Source: an uncultured bacterium (GTDB lineage Bacteria > Cyanobacteriota > Vampirovibrionia > Gastranaerophilales > Gastranaerophilaceae). From it: a DNA stretch of 13,581 nt. Below are positions 1-5,594 of this stretch, piece after piece (position 1 is the first letter of the stretch; the number at the start of each line of letters is the position of its first letter). The position numbers and the translations under genes are program-made. The notes under the pieces are model-generated. The model had not been told where the DNA came from. It was given only the letters and a program-made list of their open reading frames with translations, and made no database searches. The stretch covers positions 1 to 13,581 of the forward strand of contig URYF01000040.1 in the NCBI GenBank assembly GCA_900551965.1, given 5' to 3'.

Positions 1-24
1 CGCTTTTATTATATAAAATTCAGA

Positions 25-270
25 TTATTCAAAAAATTCTCTTGCAGAAGTTCTATACATTTGTTCCATCTCAATATCTGCTAAATAATTTCTTGCAGAA
101 ATATATTCTTCCGGAGACAATTCTTCCGCATAGCGTTCTAGTGATAATCTTACGGGATTTGTTTCTTTTATAATTTTCTTTTGCATACTTTGAGGTATAT
201 GTTTTGGTTTTGGGCTTGAATCAAGCTTTATTTGTTTTACACAGCTTTTTAAATCGATTTTAATACTCAT
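25..270 (-). CDS. Small hypothetical protein, 81 aa
   Basis: I do not recognise this protein. It is 81 residues, charged and soluble-looking, with no signal peptide or membrane segment. The first 35 residues are Lys-rich (MSIKIDLKSC start), followed by an acidic, probably helical second half (LSLERYAEELSPEEYISARNYLADIEMEQ). The start is well supported: AAGGAG lies 6 nt upstream of the ATG at 268-270. It points away from the + strand sequence on its right. A regulatory or partner-binding role is possible but nothing in the sequence decides it. I am fairly confident that it is a real gene and have no view of its function. Confidence 0.7.
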   Translation of the reverse strand: MSIKIDLKSCVKQIKLDSSPKPKHIPQSMQKKIIKETNPVRLSLERYAEELSPEEYISARNYLADIEMEQMYRTSAREFFE

Positions 271-363
271 ATTTTCTCCTTCAAAAAATTATATAAGTAT
301 TTTAAAACTAAACAAATTTTTTTTTGCCTAAAAAATATACCCTTTATAAATTAACCGACCTAC

Positions 364-474
364 CTGATTATAAAATTCAAAAATTATCCAATAATTGCAA
401 TACTCGGAAACCTTCTAGGCGCAATCGCAGCAGCTTATATTTATAAATTTGTCACAGATAGTTATTATGATTAA
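364..474 (+). pseudogene. Start-less small membrane peptide frame, possible decayed gene
   Basis: This frame is open from 355 to the TAA at 472-474 and encodes a protein-like peptide: a short basic start (IKFKNYP), a hydrophobic segment (IIAILGNLLGAIAAAYIY) and a polar tail (KFVTDSYYD). There is no ATG, GTG or TTG in frame and no SD. The available codons are CTG at 364, ATT at 367 and ATA at 370. If the ATA at 370 were an ATG, the product would be a normal-looking 34-residue single-span protein (MKFKNYP start). An intrinsic terminator begins 5 nt after the stop, as expected for a real transcript end. It is either a gene that lost its start codon, a gene using a rare start, or coincidence. The hydrophobic Gly/Ala segment faintly recalls small glycine-zipper membrane proteins. 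Confidence 0.35.
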
Positions 475-478
475 TTTT

Positions 479-510
479 AAAGGCAGGATTAACACCCTGT
501 CTTTTTATTT
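479..510 (+). terminator. Intrinsic terminator after the start-less peptide
   Basis: AGGCAGG (481-487) pairs with CCTGTCT (496-502) with one G-U pair, and A-T pairs extend the stem outward. The loop is 8 nt. A T-rich run follows from 502 (TTTTTATTTT). The opposite strand has a much weaker T tract, so it acts on + strand transcription and lies directly behind the 364-474 frame. Confidence 0.7.
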
Positions 511-568
511 TGGATAGCAAAATTTAAAATTCAGCAACTTATATATTATTACAAAACTTAAAAAAATC

Positions 569-597
569 TTGAGGTTATCCTCTGACAGATTTATAAT
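569..597 (+). promoter_or_regulatory. Sigma-70-type promoter of prs
   Basis: The -35 box TTGAGG is at 569-574, followed by a 17-bp spacer and a perfect -10 box TATAAT at 592-597. The predicted start is near 604, giving a leader of about 33 nt that includes the SD AAAGGA. Box quality and spacing make this the clearest promoter in the window. Confidence 0.8.
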
Positions 598-636
598 AGA
601 CTATGCTGGTGTTGTAATAGAAAGGATTAAAAAGAC

Positions 637-1656
637 ATGGCTGCAATAAATGAAATGACTTATCCACAGTTAGAAAGGGCAATTAACCCGACTCACGATA
701 TCAAATTATTTGCAGGGCGTTCAAACCCGAAATTAGCACAGGAAATTGCTGACCAACTTGGGACAACAGTAGGCCCTATGGTTGTTAAAAACTTTGCAGA
801 CGGAGAAATTTATGTACAGGTAAAAGAAAGTGTCAGAGGGGATGACGTATTTATCATTCAACCTGTATGCAACCCTGTGAACGAAAACTTAATGGAATTA
901 TTAATCATTATTGATGCATTTAAACGTGCCAGCGCAAAAACAATTACAGCCGTAATTCCTTACTACGGCTATGCCAGACAGGATAGAAAAACCTCTGGAC
1001 GTGAAGCTATAACAGCAAAACTTGTTGCTGACCTTTTAACAACCGCAGGTGCAGACAGAGTGCTTGCTATGGACTTACATACAGGTCAAATTCAAGGTTT
1101 CTTTAATATACTGGTAGACCACATTTTCGCAACTAACGTTTTGGTCAATTATATTAAAGGTTTGGGCATTGATCCTGATAATATGGTAGCAGTTTCACCG
1201 GATATGGGCGGCGCAAACAGAACAAGACATTTCGCCAAAAAACTTGATTGCCCTATTGCAATTATTGATAAAAGACGCGACAAGCACAACGAAGCTATTG
1301 CAACAAACGTTATCGGGGATGTTCAAGGCAAAGTATGCTTAATGTTTGATGATATCATTGATACCGCAGGTACAATCTGTGAAGCCTCTAAATTATTAAA
1401 ATCTAAAGGTGCTAAAGAAATTTACGTAGGTGCAACACACCCTGTATTTTCAGGCCCTGCAATCGAAAGACTTGGATCTGCTCCTATTACCGAATGCATT
1501 GTAACTAATACAATCCCATTAGATATGAGCAAAATGCCATCTAATATTAAACAAATTTCAGTAGCTCCACTACTCGCACAAGCTATTTCCAGAATCCATG
1601 ATGATGAATCTGTAAGTTCATTGTTCGGTTTTGAAAAAGAAATGCAAGTTTCATAA
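637..1656 (+). CDS. prs: Ribose-phosphate pyrophosphokinase (PRPP synthetase)
   Basis: Makes 5-phosphoribosyl-1-pyrophosphate from ribose 5-phosphate and ATP in the cytosol, supplying purine, pyrimidine, histidine, tryptophan and NAD synthesis. At 339 aa it is slightly longer than the usual 310-330, because of an N-terminal extension of about 20 residues before DIKLFAGRSNPKLA. Family motifs are intact: NFADGEI (52-58), the ATP-binding loop PYYGYARQDRK (108-118), the metal/substrate motif DLHTGQIQGFF (146-156), DKRR (211-214) and the PRPP-binding loop FDDIIDTAGT (237-246). These mark a class I enzyme of the kind found in cyanobacteria and most bacteria. The ATG follows AAAGGA with about 10 nt spacing. 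It stands alone with its own promoter at 569-597 and terminator at 1727-1757. No catalytic residue appears to be missing. Confidence 0.98.
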   Translation: MAAINEMTYPQLERAINPTHDIKLFAGRSNPKLAQEIADQLGTTVGPMVVKNFADGEIYVQVKESVRGDDVFIIQPVCNPVNENLMELLIIIDAFKRASAKTITAVIPYYGYARQDRKTSGREAITAKLVADLLTTAGADRVLAMDLHTGQIQGFFNILVDHIFATNVLVNYIKGLGIDPDNMVAVSPDMGGANRTRHFAKKLDCPIAIIDKRRDKHNEAIATNVIGDVQGKVCLMFDDIIDTAGTICEASKLLKSKGAKEIYVGATHPVFSGPAIERLGSAPITECIVTNTIPLDMSKMPSNIKQISVAPLLAQAISRIHDDESVSSLFGFEKEMQVS

Positions 1657-1726
1657 ATTTGACCAAAATAAATAGCAAAAAAGAAAAAGCTTAACTAATA
1701 AGCTGGAAGATGAAAAAGAGGATAAG

Positions 1727-1757
1727 GCAAGGGTTTTCACCCTTGCTTTGTTCTTTT
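1727..1757 (+). terminator. Intrinsic terminator of prs
   Basis: GCAAGGG (1727-1733) and CCCTTGC (1740-1746) form a perfect 7-bp stem with loop TTTTCA, followed by TTTGTTCTTTT. It lies 70 bp after the prs stop. A smaller A/T-rich stem (AGCTTA/TAAGCT) sits upstream near 1688-1704 without a T tract. Confidence 0.8.
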
Positions 1758-1772
1758 GTACAAAATTATACT
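1743..1772 (+). promoter_or_regulatory. Possible promoter of an intergenic small RNA
   Basis: TTGCTT (1743-1748, 3 of 6 matches to TTGACA), an 18-bp spacer and TATACT (1767-1772, 5 of 6 matches to TATAAT) would start transcription near 1780. It overlaps the 3' arm of the prs terminator. It gains weight only because a strong terminator without a gene lies about 110 nt downstream. Confidence 0.4.
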
Positions 1773-1779
1773 CCTCCAT

Positions 1780-1915
1780 ATAGAGGATATTTAAACCTTT
1801 AAACTCAAGAAAAAATATATACTGCCGATAATAAAAATATAGATATGGAAAACGAAAGTTTTTCATACCTCCTCCCCAAGTCTGGTAGCCGTTCTTTTTG
1901 AAACGGCTTTTTTTT
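1780..1915 (+). ncRNA. Candidate small regulatory RNA with C/U-rich tract
   Basis: About 136 nt between a plausible promoter (1743-1772) and a strong terminator (1887-1915). It lies wholly downstream of the prs terminator and contains no convincing + strand reading frame. The transcript would be A/U-rich, with the tract CCUCCUCCCC (1868-1877) lying unpaired just before the terminator stem. Such a tract could base-pair with SD sequences, as the CU-rich loops of several bacterial small RNAs do. It matches no named RNA family that I know. The alternative is that the tract is the SD (GGGGAGGAGGT) of the minus-strand frame 1651-1866, which I judge unlikely because that frame overlaps the prs stop and terminator. 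Confidence 0.35.
1887..1915 (+). terminator. Strong intrinsic terminator without an obvious gene
   Basis: AGCCGTT (1887-1893) pairs perfectly with AACGGCT (1902-1908), followed by eight T (1908-1915). The strand of the T run shows that it ends a + strand transcript. No + strand gene lies between it and the prs terminator, so it is either a backup terminator or the 3' end of a small RNA. Confidence 0.8.
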
Positions 1916-1989
1916 GCTAAAAATTTTAAATAAAATATAAAAATCAGACATAGCTGTTCAACACCATTATTGCAGTATATATTTACCCC

Positions 1990-2433
1990 CTACCAGGATA
2001 AATATTTAATAGTTGCAGCGACATTAGCTGCGGTGTTGATAACATTAGCAGCTGTGTTGATTCCGGCATAGCTATCACGCACGACAACAGTACCTGCCTC
2101 CGGTGCTACTGCAGGTACAACATCATATGAATATGACGGATAATAGCTATATGTTGAGTAATAACTTGCCGGATAATAATAAGATGAATAATAATATGGT
2201 CTATAATACGGACGATAAGGACGATAGTATCCACCGCCAATATAATGATGGTGATGTATCGGCCTGCTTATATGATGGGGCCTGTATGAATGCCCGCCGC
2301 CATGTGGACGATGTCCCATACTATGTCCATGCCCGCCATGACCTCCGCCGTGGTGTCCTCCGGGAGCCGCCAAAACCGGAGAAGTAATACCAAAAGCAAA
2401 AACTAAAGCGGCAAGACAAATAATCTTTTTCAT
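1990..2433 (-). CDS. Secreted His/Gly/Tyr/Pro-rich low-complexity protein
   Basis: A 147-aa exported protein of unknown function. The start is the ATG at 2433, which has AGGAG 8 nt upstream and leads straight into a signal peptide (MKKIICLAALVFAFG, cleavage near VLAA at 20-23); a longer in-frame start upstream has no such support. The mature part has a His/Gly-rich block (24-64, many HGG and HH pairs), a Tyr/Pro/Arg/Ser block (69-103, repeated YRPY and YYY) and an Ala/Val-rich end containing the heptad INTAANV twice in tandem (125-138). The His clusters could bind metal ions, and the Tyr/Pro blocks resemble cell-surface or matrix proteins; both are inference. It is the last of three co-directed genes, 99 bp after the previous stop, with no clear promoter or terminator of its own. 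Confidence 0.8.
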   Translation of the reverse strand: MKKIICLAALVFAFGITSPVLAAPGGHHGGGHGGHGHSMGHRPHGGGHSYRPHHISRPIHHHHYIGGGYYRPYRPYYRPYYYSSYYYPASYYSTYSYYPSYSYDVVPAVAPEAGTVVVRDSYAGINTAANVINTAANVAATIKYLSW

Positions 2434-2532
2434 ACCTATTTCTCCTATTACACATCCTAAACTTATAACGAACATGCTAATACAGAAGTTCATTTTTTGC
2501 CTTAATTATTAACTTTTGATAAATTTAACAAA

Positions 2533-3639
2533 CTATTTTAAACTATAACTATCCTCACCGATTTTTATTAATTCCGGTAATTCAAGAGTTTCATTCGCTC
2601 TTGGGAAAAATCCGGATTTTGATGAGGTATATCCGGCTTTTATTAAATCTTTTTTGTTAGCTTCAAAATATTCATCTTTCAACTTGCGTACAATCTCATG
2701 GACTTCCTCTGCAGAGTTAACATTATATTTTTCTTGAACCACCTTGAACCAGTAATCACCTTTTTTAACCTGATAAGGTTTTGTTGTAATTTTATCATCA
2801 TTATTAACAGATTCTTGCGGTTGATTAACTTCATCTGCAGGTTTTGATATCACAACCTCAGGAATATTGGAAGGCTGCTCAGGCTTTAAATTTTCAGGCA
2901 AAACATCAGGCTCAATTTCCACCTTTTTTTCAGGCGGCAGCGGAGCTAAAGGTTCTGAAGCTTTAGGCGGCTGTTCCGGTTCTAAAGCTGCAGGCAAAGT
3001 ATCCGGCTCAACCCCCTCTTTGCCATTATTATCATTTACGGATTTTTCTTGCCTCGGTATCGAAGAATCAACTACAGGCTGCTCCGGTACAGGATTTTTA
3101 GGAGCGGTTTCTTCTTGTACCTGCGGAGTATTTTTTCCTGTATCAACAACTAATTTAAAATCAATATCATTATTGTCACCAAGAACGATTACACAATGAG
3201 TATCAGGTTTTTGATCTTTCAACTTTTCTTCAATAAGATCAAACTGTTTGATACAATTTTCTTCCCAGGTTTTCATAGCCCTTTTATAAGTTACATAACC
3301 TCTTCTTCCCTTATCAAAATTTCCGGGAGAAGGCTCGGGAAGTATTGCACCTAAATTGAACTTCAAATTTTTGTGCTTTTCCATTAACTTTTGGTAATAA
3401 TCATGAACTCCGTCAACCCTTTTTCTGCGAAAATTTTGAGCCTTGTGGTCGTAAAAACCTCCAAATTTTTCAAAATTCTTAATATCACCATTTATGTCAA
3501 AAGGGCTGCCGTATTCATCCCCCATTTTTTGAACACCATTTTGAAACAAAGAAGTCGTTGGACTCAATTGCTGCTGGTTCTGAGGTTTAGAATTATTTAT
3601 ATATTGTGTATTATTTTTATTTTGAATCTGATCAATCAT
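2533..3639 (-). CDS. Pro/Glu-rich protein with C-terminal LysM-like domain
   Basis: A 368-aa protein with no signal peptide or membrane segment. The N-terminal 35 residues are Asn/Gln-rich. Residues 38-170 are charged and probably folded, and include YGSPFD (43-48), also seen in the upstream neighbour. A Pro/Glu linker (175-285) contains an imperfect repeat EPDxLPxxLxPEQP at 211-224 and 243-256. The C-terminus (288-357) starts YQVKKGDYWFKVVQEKYNV and ends LELPELI, the layout of an enlarged LysM-like domain, which in other proteins binds peptidoglycan or chitin-like glycans. The start is the ATG at 3639 (AGGA 9 nt upstream). A GTG at 3684 would add 15 residues, but those codons lie inside a perfect hairpin, so I reject it. 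How it would reach the wall without a signal peptide is unclear. Confidence 0.75.
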   Translation of the reverse strand: MIDQIQNKNNTQYINNSKPQNQQQLSPTTSLFQNGVQKMGDEYGSPFDINGDIKNFEKFGGFYDHKAQNFRRKRVDGVHDYYQKLMEKHKNLKFNLGAILPEPSPGNFDKGRRGYVTYKRAMKTWEENCIKQFDLIEEKLKDQKPDTHCVIVLGDNNDIDFKLVVDTGKNTPQVQEETAPKNPVPEQPVVDSSIPRQEKSVNDNNGKEGVEPDTLPAALEPEQPPKASEPLAPLPPEKKVEIEPDVLPENLKPEQPSNIPEVVISKPADEVNQPQESVNNDDKITTKPYQVKKGDYWFKVVQEKYNVNSAEEVHEIVRKLKDEYFEANKKDLIKAGYTSSKSGFFPRANETLELPELIKIGEDSYSLK

Positions 3640-3660
3640 ATCAATAAATCCTGAGTATAT

Positions 3661-3687
3661 TGAGTGCTGAAATAAATTCAGCACTCA
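3661..3687. repeat. Perfect intergenic hairpin without T tract
   Basis: TGAGTGCTGAA (3661-3671) and TTCAGCACTCA (3677-3687) form an 11-bp perfect stem with a 5-nt loop (ATAAA). It sits between two minus-strand genes, 15 nt from one stop and about 20 nt before the next ATG. No T run follows on either strand, so it is not a normal terminator. It could be an RNA processing or stability element setting the relative output of the two genes. Confidence 0.7.
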
Positions 3688-3701
3688 TACTATATATGTT
3701 T

Positions 3702-4658
3702 TTAGTAAGCTATCTGTAAATCTATACCATATGATTTTAAGAGAGCTTTCTTTTCTTCAAAACTTTTACATTTTAATAATTCTGCTTTAATCTTATTTAA
3801 ATCATCAGTATTTTTTATATTTTTTTCTAGGTAGAAAAAAATATCACTATTATCATTTCTTAAATCAGGGCGAGGACTAGGCATTCTATTTACCCAAACC
3901 TCAAAATCATATTTTTTACGAGTTTCTTTAGGAATTTCACCCGTATGAGGGTTAGGTTTTCCAGTTCTGTACGGAGCGGTTTTACCGTGTTCACCATCTG
4001 AACCATTGATGATATCTTTTGAATTCCCTGCTATATTTTTCTTATCAACATTACCGGAATCATGACCTCTTTTATCATCAGTTTTTTCAGGTTTGTCAAT
4101 ACCCGGATTATATGTTTTTCTATCTGATTTATCAACAGGCCGCTTTGGTTTAGGCGCAACATTACCGGTTTTATCATTAGCTCTGGTACTTTCATTTGCT
4201 CCATGTTGTGCAGCACCGTTTACATCTCCGTTATCATAAATATCGTTGTTGTTACCAATATTAACATTGCTGCCTGAACCAATATTCAAGTCTCCGCCAA
4301 CATTTACATTGGTATCACCTGTGTTAATCTTTCCGTTACCCGAAACATTATTTCCAACAACATTTCCATCGCCAACAACAGTTGTATTTGTTACATTATT
4401 GTTGTTTCCATCAACATCAATCGAAACATTGACATTAACACCTTTGCCATTTTCAGGATTAGGTTCAATACCCCAGCCTGTTAAAATTTTTGTCTGCTCA
4501 TTGCCTGTTAAATCACCTTTAGCTTTCTCAAACAAACTCTTGGCAAGAGTTTTTTCAGCCTCTGTATCAATTTTCTTGGCATCTCCTGACATTTCCGCCA
4601 AAGCCTTAAGTTTGGCATTTAAATCATCAAACGGACTGCCATTTTTACCAATTTGCAT
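3702..4658 (-). CDS. Asn/Gly/Val repeat protein, hypothetical
   Basis: A 318-aa protein with no signal peptide. AAGGAG lies 7 nt before its ATG. The N-terminus (MQIGKNGSPFDDLNAKLKAL) shares GSPFD with the next gene and runs into a helical stretch to about 65. Residues 74-140 are almost all Asn, Gly, Val, Asp and Thr in short alternating runs (VNVNVSIDVDG, VVGDGNVVGNN, VNVGGDLNIGSG), as in beta-solenoid or amyloid-like repeats. Residues 150-245 are a polar Lys/Asp/Pro/Gly linker. The last 70 (KKYDFEVWVNRMPS to KALLKSYGIDLQIAY) look globular and helical. KILTGWGI (57-64) and ALLKSYGI (304-311) suggest a weak internal duplication. It is the first gene of the three-gene minus-strand group. Its function is unknown; a structural or surface-assembly role is only a guess. 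Confidence 0.75.
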   Translation of the reverse strand: MQIGKNGSPFDDLNAKLKALAEMSGDAKKIDTEAEKTLAKSLFEKAKGDLTGNEQTKILTGWGIEPNPENGKGVNVNVSIDVDGNNNNVTNTTVVGDGNVVGNNVSGNGKINTGDTNVNVGGDLNIGSGSNVNIGNNNDIYDNGDVNGAAQHGANESTRANDKTGNVAPKPKRPVDKSDRKTYNPGIDKPEKTDDKRGHDSGNVDKKNIAGNSKDIINGSDGEHGKTAPYRTGKPNPHTGEIPKETRKKYDFEVWVNRMPSPRPDLRNDNSDIFFYLEKNIKNTDDLNKIKAELLKCKSFEEKKALLKSYGIDLQIAY

Positions 4659-4927
4659 AGTAATACTCCTTATCTCTTAAGTAACTTCACTTGTGCTTGC
4701 AATCACTCTATATAATACTAAAGTATTTTGAGAGATAGAAATTTCACATAAATAAAAATATACCCCTAAATTCAAACATCTCATATCGCATTATTCAAGG
4801 ATATATCTAACTTTCAGCTATATGTAAACTTTTATTACAATATCATTTACTTGTAACAATTGTTAATAAAAACATTCAATAGGAGCAGGAAGAAATATTT
4901 GAAAAAAACTCAGACTACCGGATACTT
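4659..4927. other. AT-rich gene-free stretch with two small palindromes
   Basis: No convincing gene. It should hold the promoter for the minus-strand gene starting at 4658, but only a weak candidate is visible (TATTAT on the minus strand near 4712-4717). AATACT-AA-AGTATT (4714-4727) is a perfect 6-bp inverted repeat overlapping that -10, and TAACAATTGTTA (4854-4865) is a perfect 12-bp palindrome. Either could be an operator. An AGGAG at about 4880 precedes a TTG-start frame that runs into the repeats at 4928; I do not believe that frame is a gene. Confidence 0.35.
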
Positions 4928-5200
4928 ATCTCCCCCTCCCAATCTCCCCCAACCCTGGGAAGGTGCAATTGTAAAATCTATCTACATACTAAAACGTTCT
5001 ACGCAGGTGTATTACAACATGAGAATAGCACTCTATACCCTACCTTACTTGGAGAGGAGTAAGGCGTGCGAAGATTGTGATTAATGCCCACACCCTCACT
5101 CGGGGTGTGGTGAGGCGAGACGAAGATTAGATTTATTCCCTCCCCTACTCGGGGAGGGCTAGGGTGGGGAGTGATTTGCGTTAAATGGCACAATTGCCAA
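4928..5200. repeat. Array of REP-type GC-rich palindromic repeats
   Basis: G/C-rich blocks stand out from AT-rich surroundings. Three imperfect tandem copies of about 50 bp lie at about 5037-5086, 5087-5136 and 5137-5185; the first two share CGAAGATT at 5069 and 5121, 52 bp apart. Each copy folds: CCTTACT/AGTAAGG in the first, CCACACCC/GGGTGTGG or CCTCAC/GTGAGG in the second, and CCCTCCCC (5138-5145)/GGGGAGGG (5151-5158) in the third. A fourth, pyrimidine-rich block at 4930-4967 (CTCCCCCTCCC, CCCTGGGAAGG) looks like a divergent half unit, and GGCA-CAAT-TGCC (5187-5198) closes the array. The general look is that of intergenic REP sequences often mis-translated as PSP..VGEG peptides. It adjoins tRNA-Leu. 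Confidence 0.75.
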
Positions 5201-5228
5201 GTATCGTTGGATTGACTCCAGTCTACAT

Positions 5229-5260
5229 AAAAAAAAGAGTAACCAATGTTACTCTTTTTT
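5229..5260 (-). terminator. Terminator of tRNA-Leu
   Basis: AAAAAAGAGTAAC (5231-5243) and GTTACTCTTTTTT (5248-5260) form a 13-bp stem with loop CAAT. On the minus strand the stem ends in a run of eight U, only a few nt past the tRNA 3' end. Being nearly symmetrical, it could also stop + strand transcription. Confidence 0.85.
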
Positions 5261-5263
5261 ACT

Positions 5264-5344
5264 TGTCGGAGATGGGACTTGAACCCACACAGATTTCTCC
5301 ATACGCACCTGAAACGTACGTGTCTACCATTCCACCACTCCGAC
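5264..5344 (-). tRNA. tRNA-Leu (anticodon CAG)
   Basis: Read on the minus strand, the 7-bp acceptor stem GTCGGAG/CTCCGAC is perfect. The D arm GTGGAATGGTAGACAC is typical of leucine tRNAs. The anticodon stem TACGT/GCGTA encloses loop TTCAGGT with anticodon CAG. A short extra arm (TGGAGAAATCTGT) marks a class II tRNA, and the T arm is GTGGG-TTCAAGT-CCCAT. The discriminator base is A and CCA is not encoded. It is followed by its terminator at 5229-5260. Its first 11 bases and 10-nt leader are duplicated upstream at 5466-5486. Confidence 0.95.
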
Positions 5345-5486
5345 ATGTTTGCCAAATGACTATTTAATTTTCAACTGTGACTCAATGTCTCCGCGGCGGA
5401 TGTATTCTCTCCGCTCATACCCTCTCCGAAAACTTGACATTTAGTCAACTTTTCCTCGGCAGAGTACCACTCCGACATGTTTGCCA
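5334..5486. repeat. 21-bp direct repeat of the tRNA-Leu 5' end, flanking 111 bp
   Basis: Positions 5334-5354 and 5466-5486 are identical over 21 bp: the first 11 bases of the tRNA plus the 10 bases before it, key core ACTCCGACATGTTTGCC. The 111 bp between them (5355-5465) are richer in G/C than the surroundings in parts (CTCCGCGGCGG, CTCTCCGC, CCTCTCCG) and contain the inverted repeat TTGAC-ATTTA-GTCAA. The layout resembles an insertion with target duplication, a decayed integration site, or a partial tandem duplication of the tRNA gene. No recombinase gene is nearby. Confidence 0.8.
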
Positions 5487-5494
5487 CAGCTCTT

Positions 5495-5523
5495 ATTATA
5501 ATATAAAAAAATTCGTTTTTACA
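5495..5523 (-). promoter_or_regulatory. Probable promoter of tRNA-Leu, now displaced
   Basis: On the minus strand a perfect TATAAT (5495-5500) is preceded at 17 bp by TGTAAA (5518-5523, 3 of 6 matches). Its start would be near 5488, just before the outer copy of the tRNA leader (5466-5486). No comparable -10 lies before the inner copy, so the working tRNA is probably read from here through a leader of about 140 nt. Confidence 0.5.
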
Positions 5524-5561
5524 CATACTATTCAAAATATTTTATCTTAATTTGAAAATAC

Positions 5562-5588
5562 TTGATTTTGAAATATTTATGCTAAAAT
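5562..5588 (+). promoter_or_regulatory. Possible extended -10 promoter for the 5595 gene
   Basis: TTGATT (5562-5567), a 15-bp spacer and TGCTAAAAT (extended -10, 5580-5588). The predicted start falls at about 5595, exactly on the GTG codon of the next gene, which lacks an SD. This fits a leaderless mRNA. Confidence 0.4.
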
Positions 5589-5594
5589 ATTTGT

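Noticed and set aside
1651..1866. Minus-strand frame of 71 aa with an SD-like GGGGAGGAGG before its ATG
   Set aside because: It runs through the prs terminator and overlaps the prs stop. The second half is compositionally biased (Ser/Leu/Phe) and it ends in opposite-strand terminator sequence. The C/U tract is better explained as part of a + strand RNA, though the SD leaves some doubt.
2103..2387. Plus-strand frame of 94 aa opposite the His/Gly/Tyr-rich protein
   Set aside because: It is the antisense of a repetitive coding region, with no SD and Asp/Tyr/Met-rich low-complexity content.
2867..3199. Plus-strand Ser/Gly-rich frame of 110 aa
   Set aside because: It is the mirror of the Pro/Glu linker of the LysM-like gene, with no start signal.
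3640..3684. GTG start at 3684 for the LysM-like protein
   Set aside because: The extra 15 codons lie mostly inside a perfect hairpin and have no SD, while the ATG at 3639 has one.
4860..5084. Plus-strand TTG-start frame of 74 aa
   Set aside because: Most of it is translated REP repeat (SPPPNLPQPWEG, TLPYLERSK), with a weak start and no protein-like domain.
4999..5355. Minus-strand frame of 118 aa containing HPSPPRVGEG-type repeats
   Set aside because: It reads through tRNA-Leu, its terminator and the REP array. Such PSP..VGEG peptides are a known artefact of translating these repeats.
5355..5465. Possibility that the segment between the tRNA-Leu repeats is an integrated element with genes
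   Set aside because: At 111 bp it is too short for any gene and carries no recombinase. At most it is a scar or non-autonomous element.
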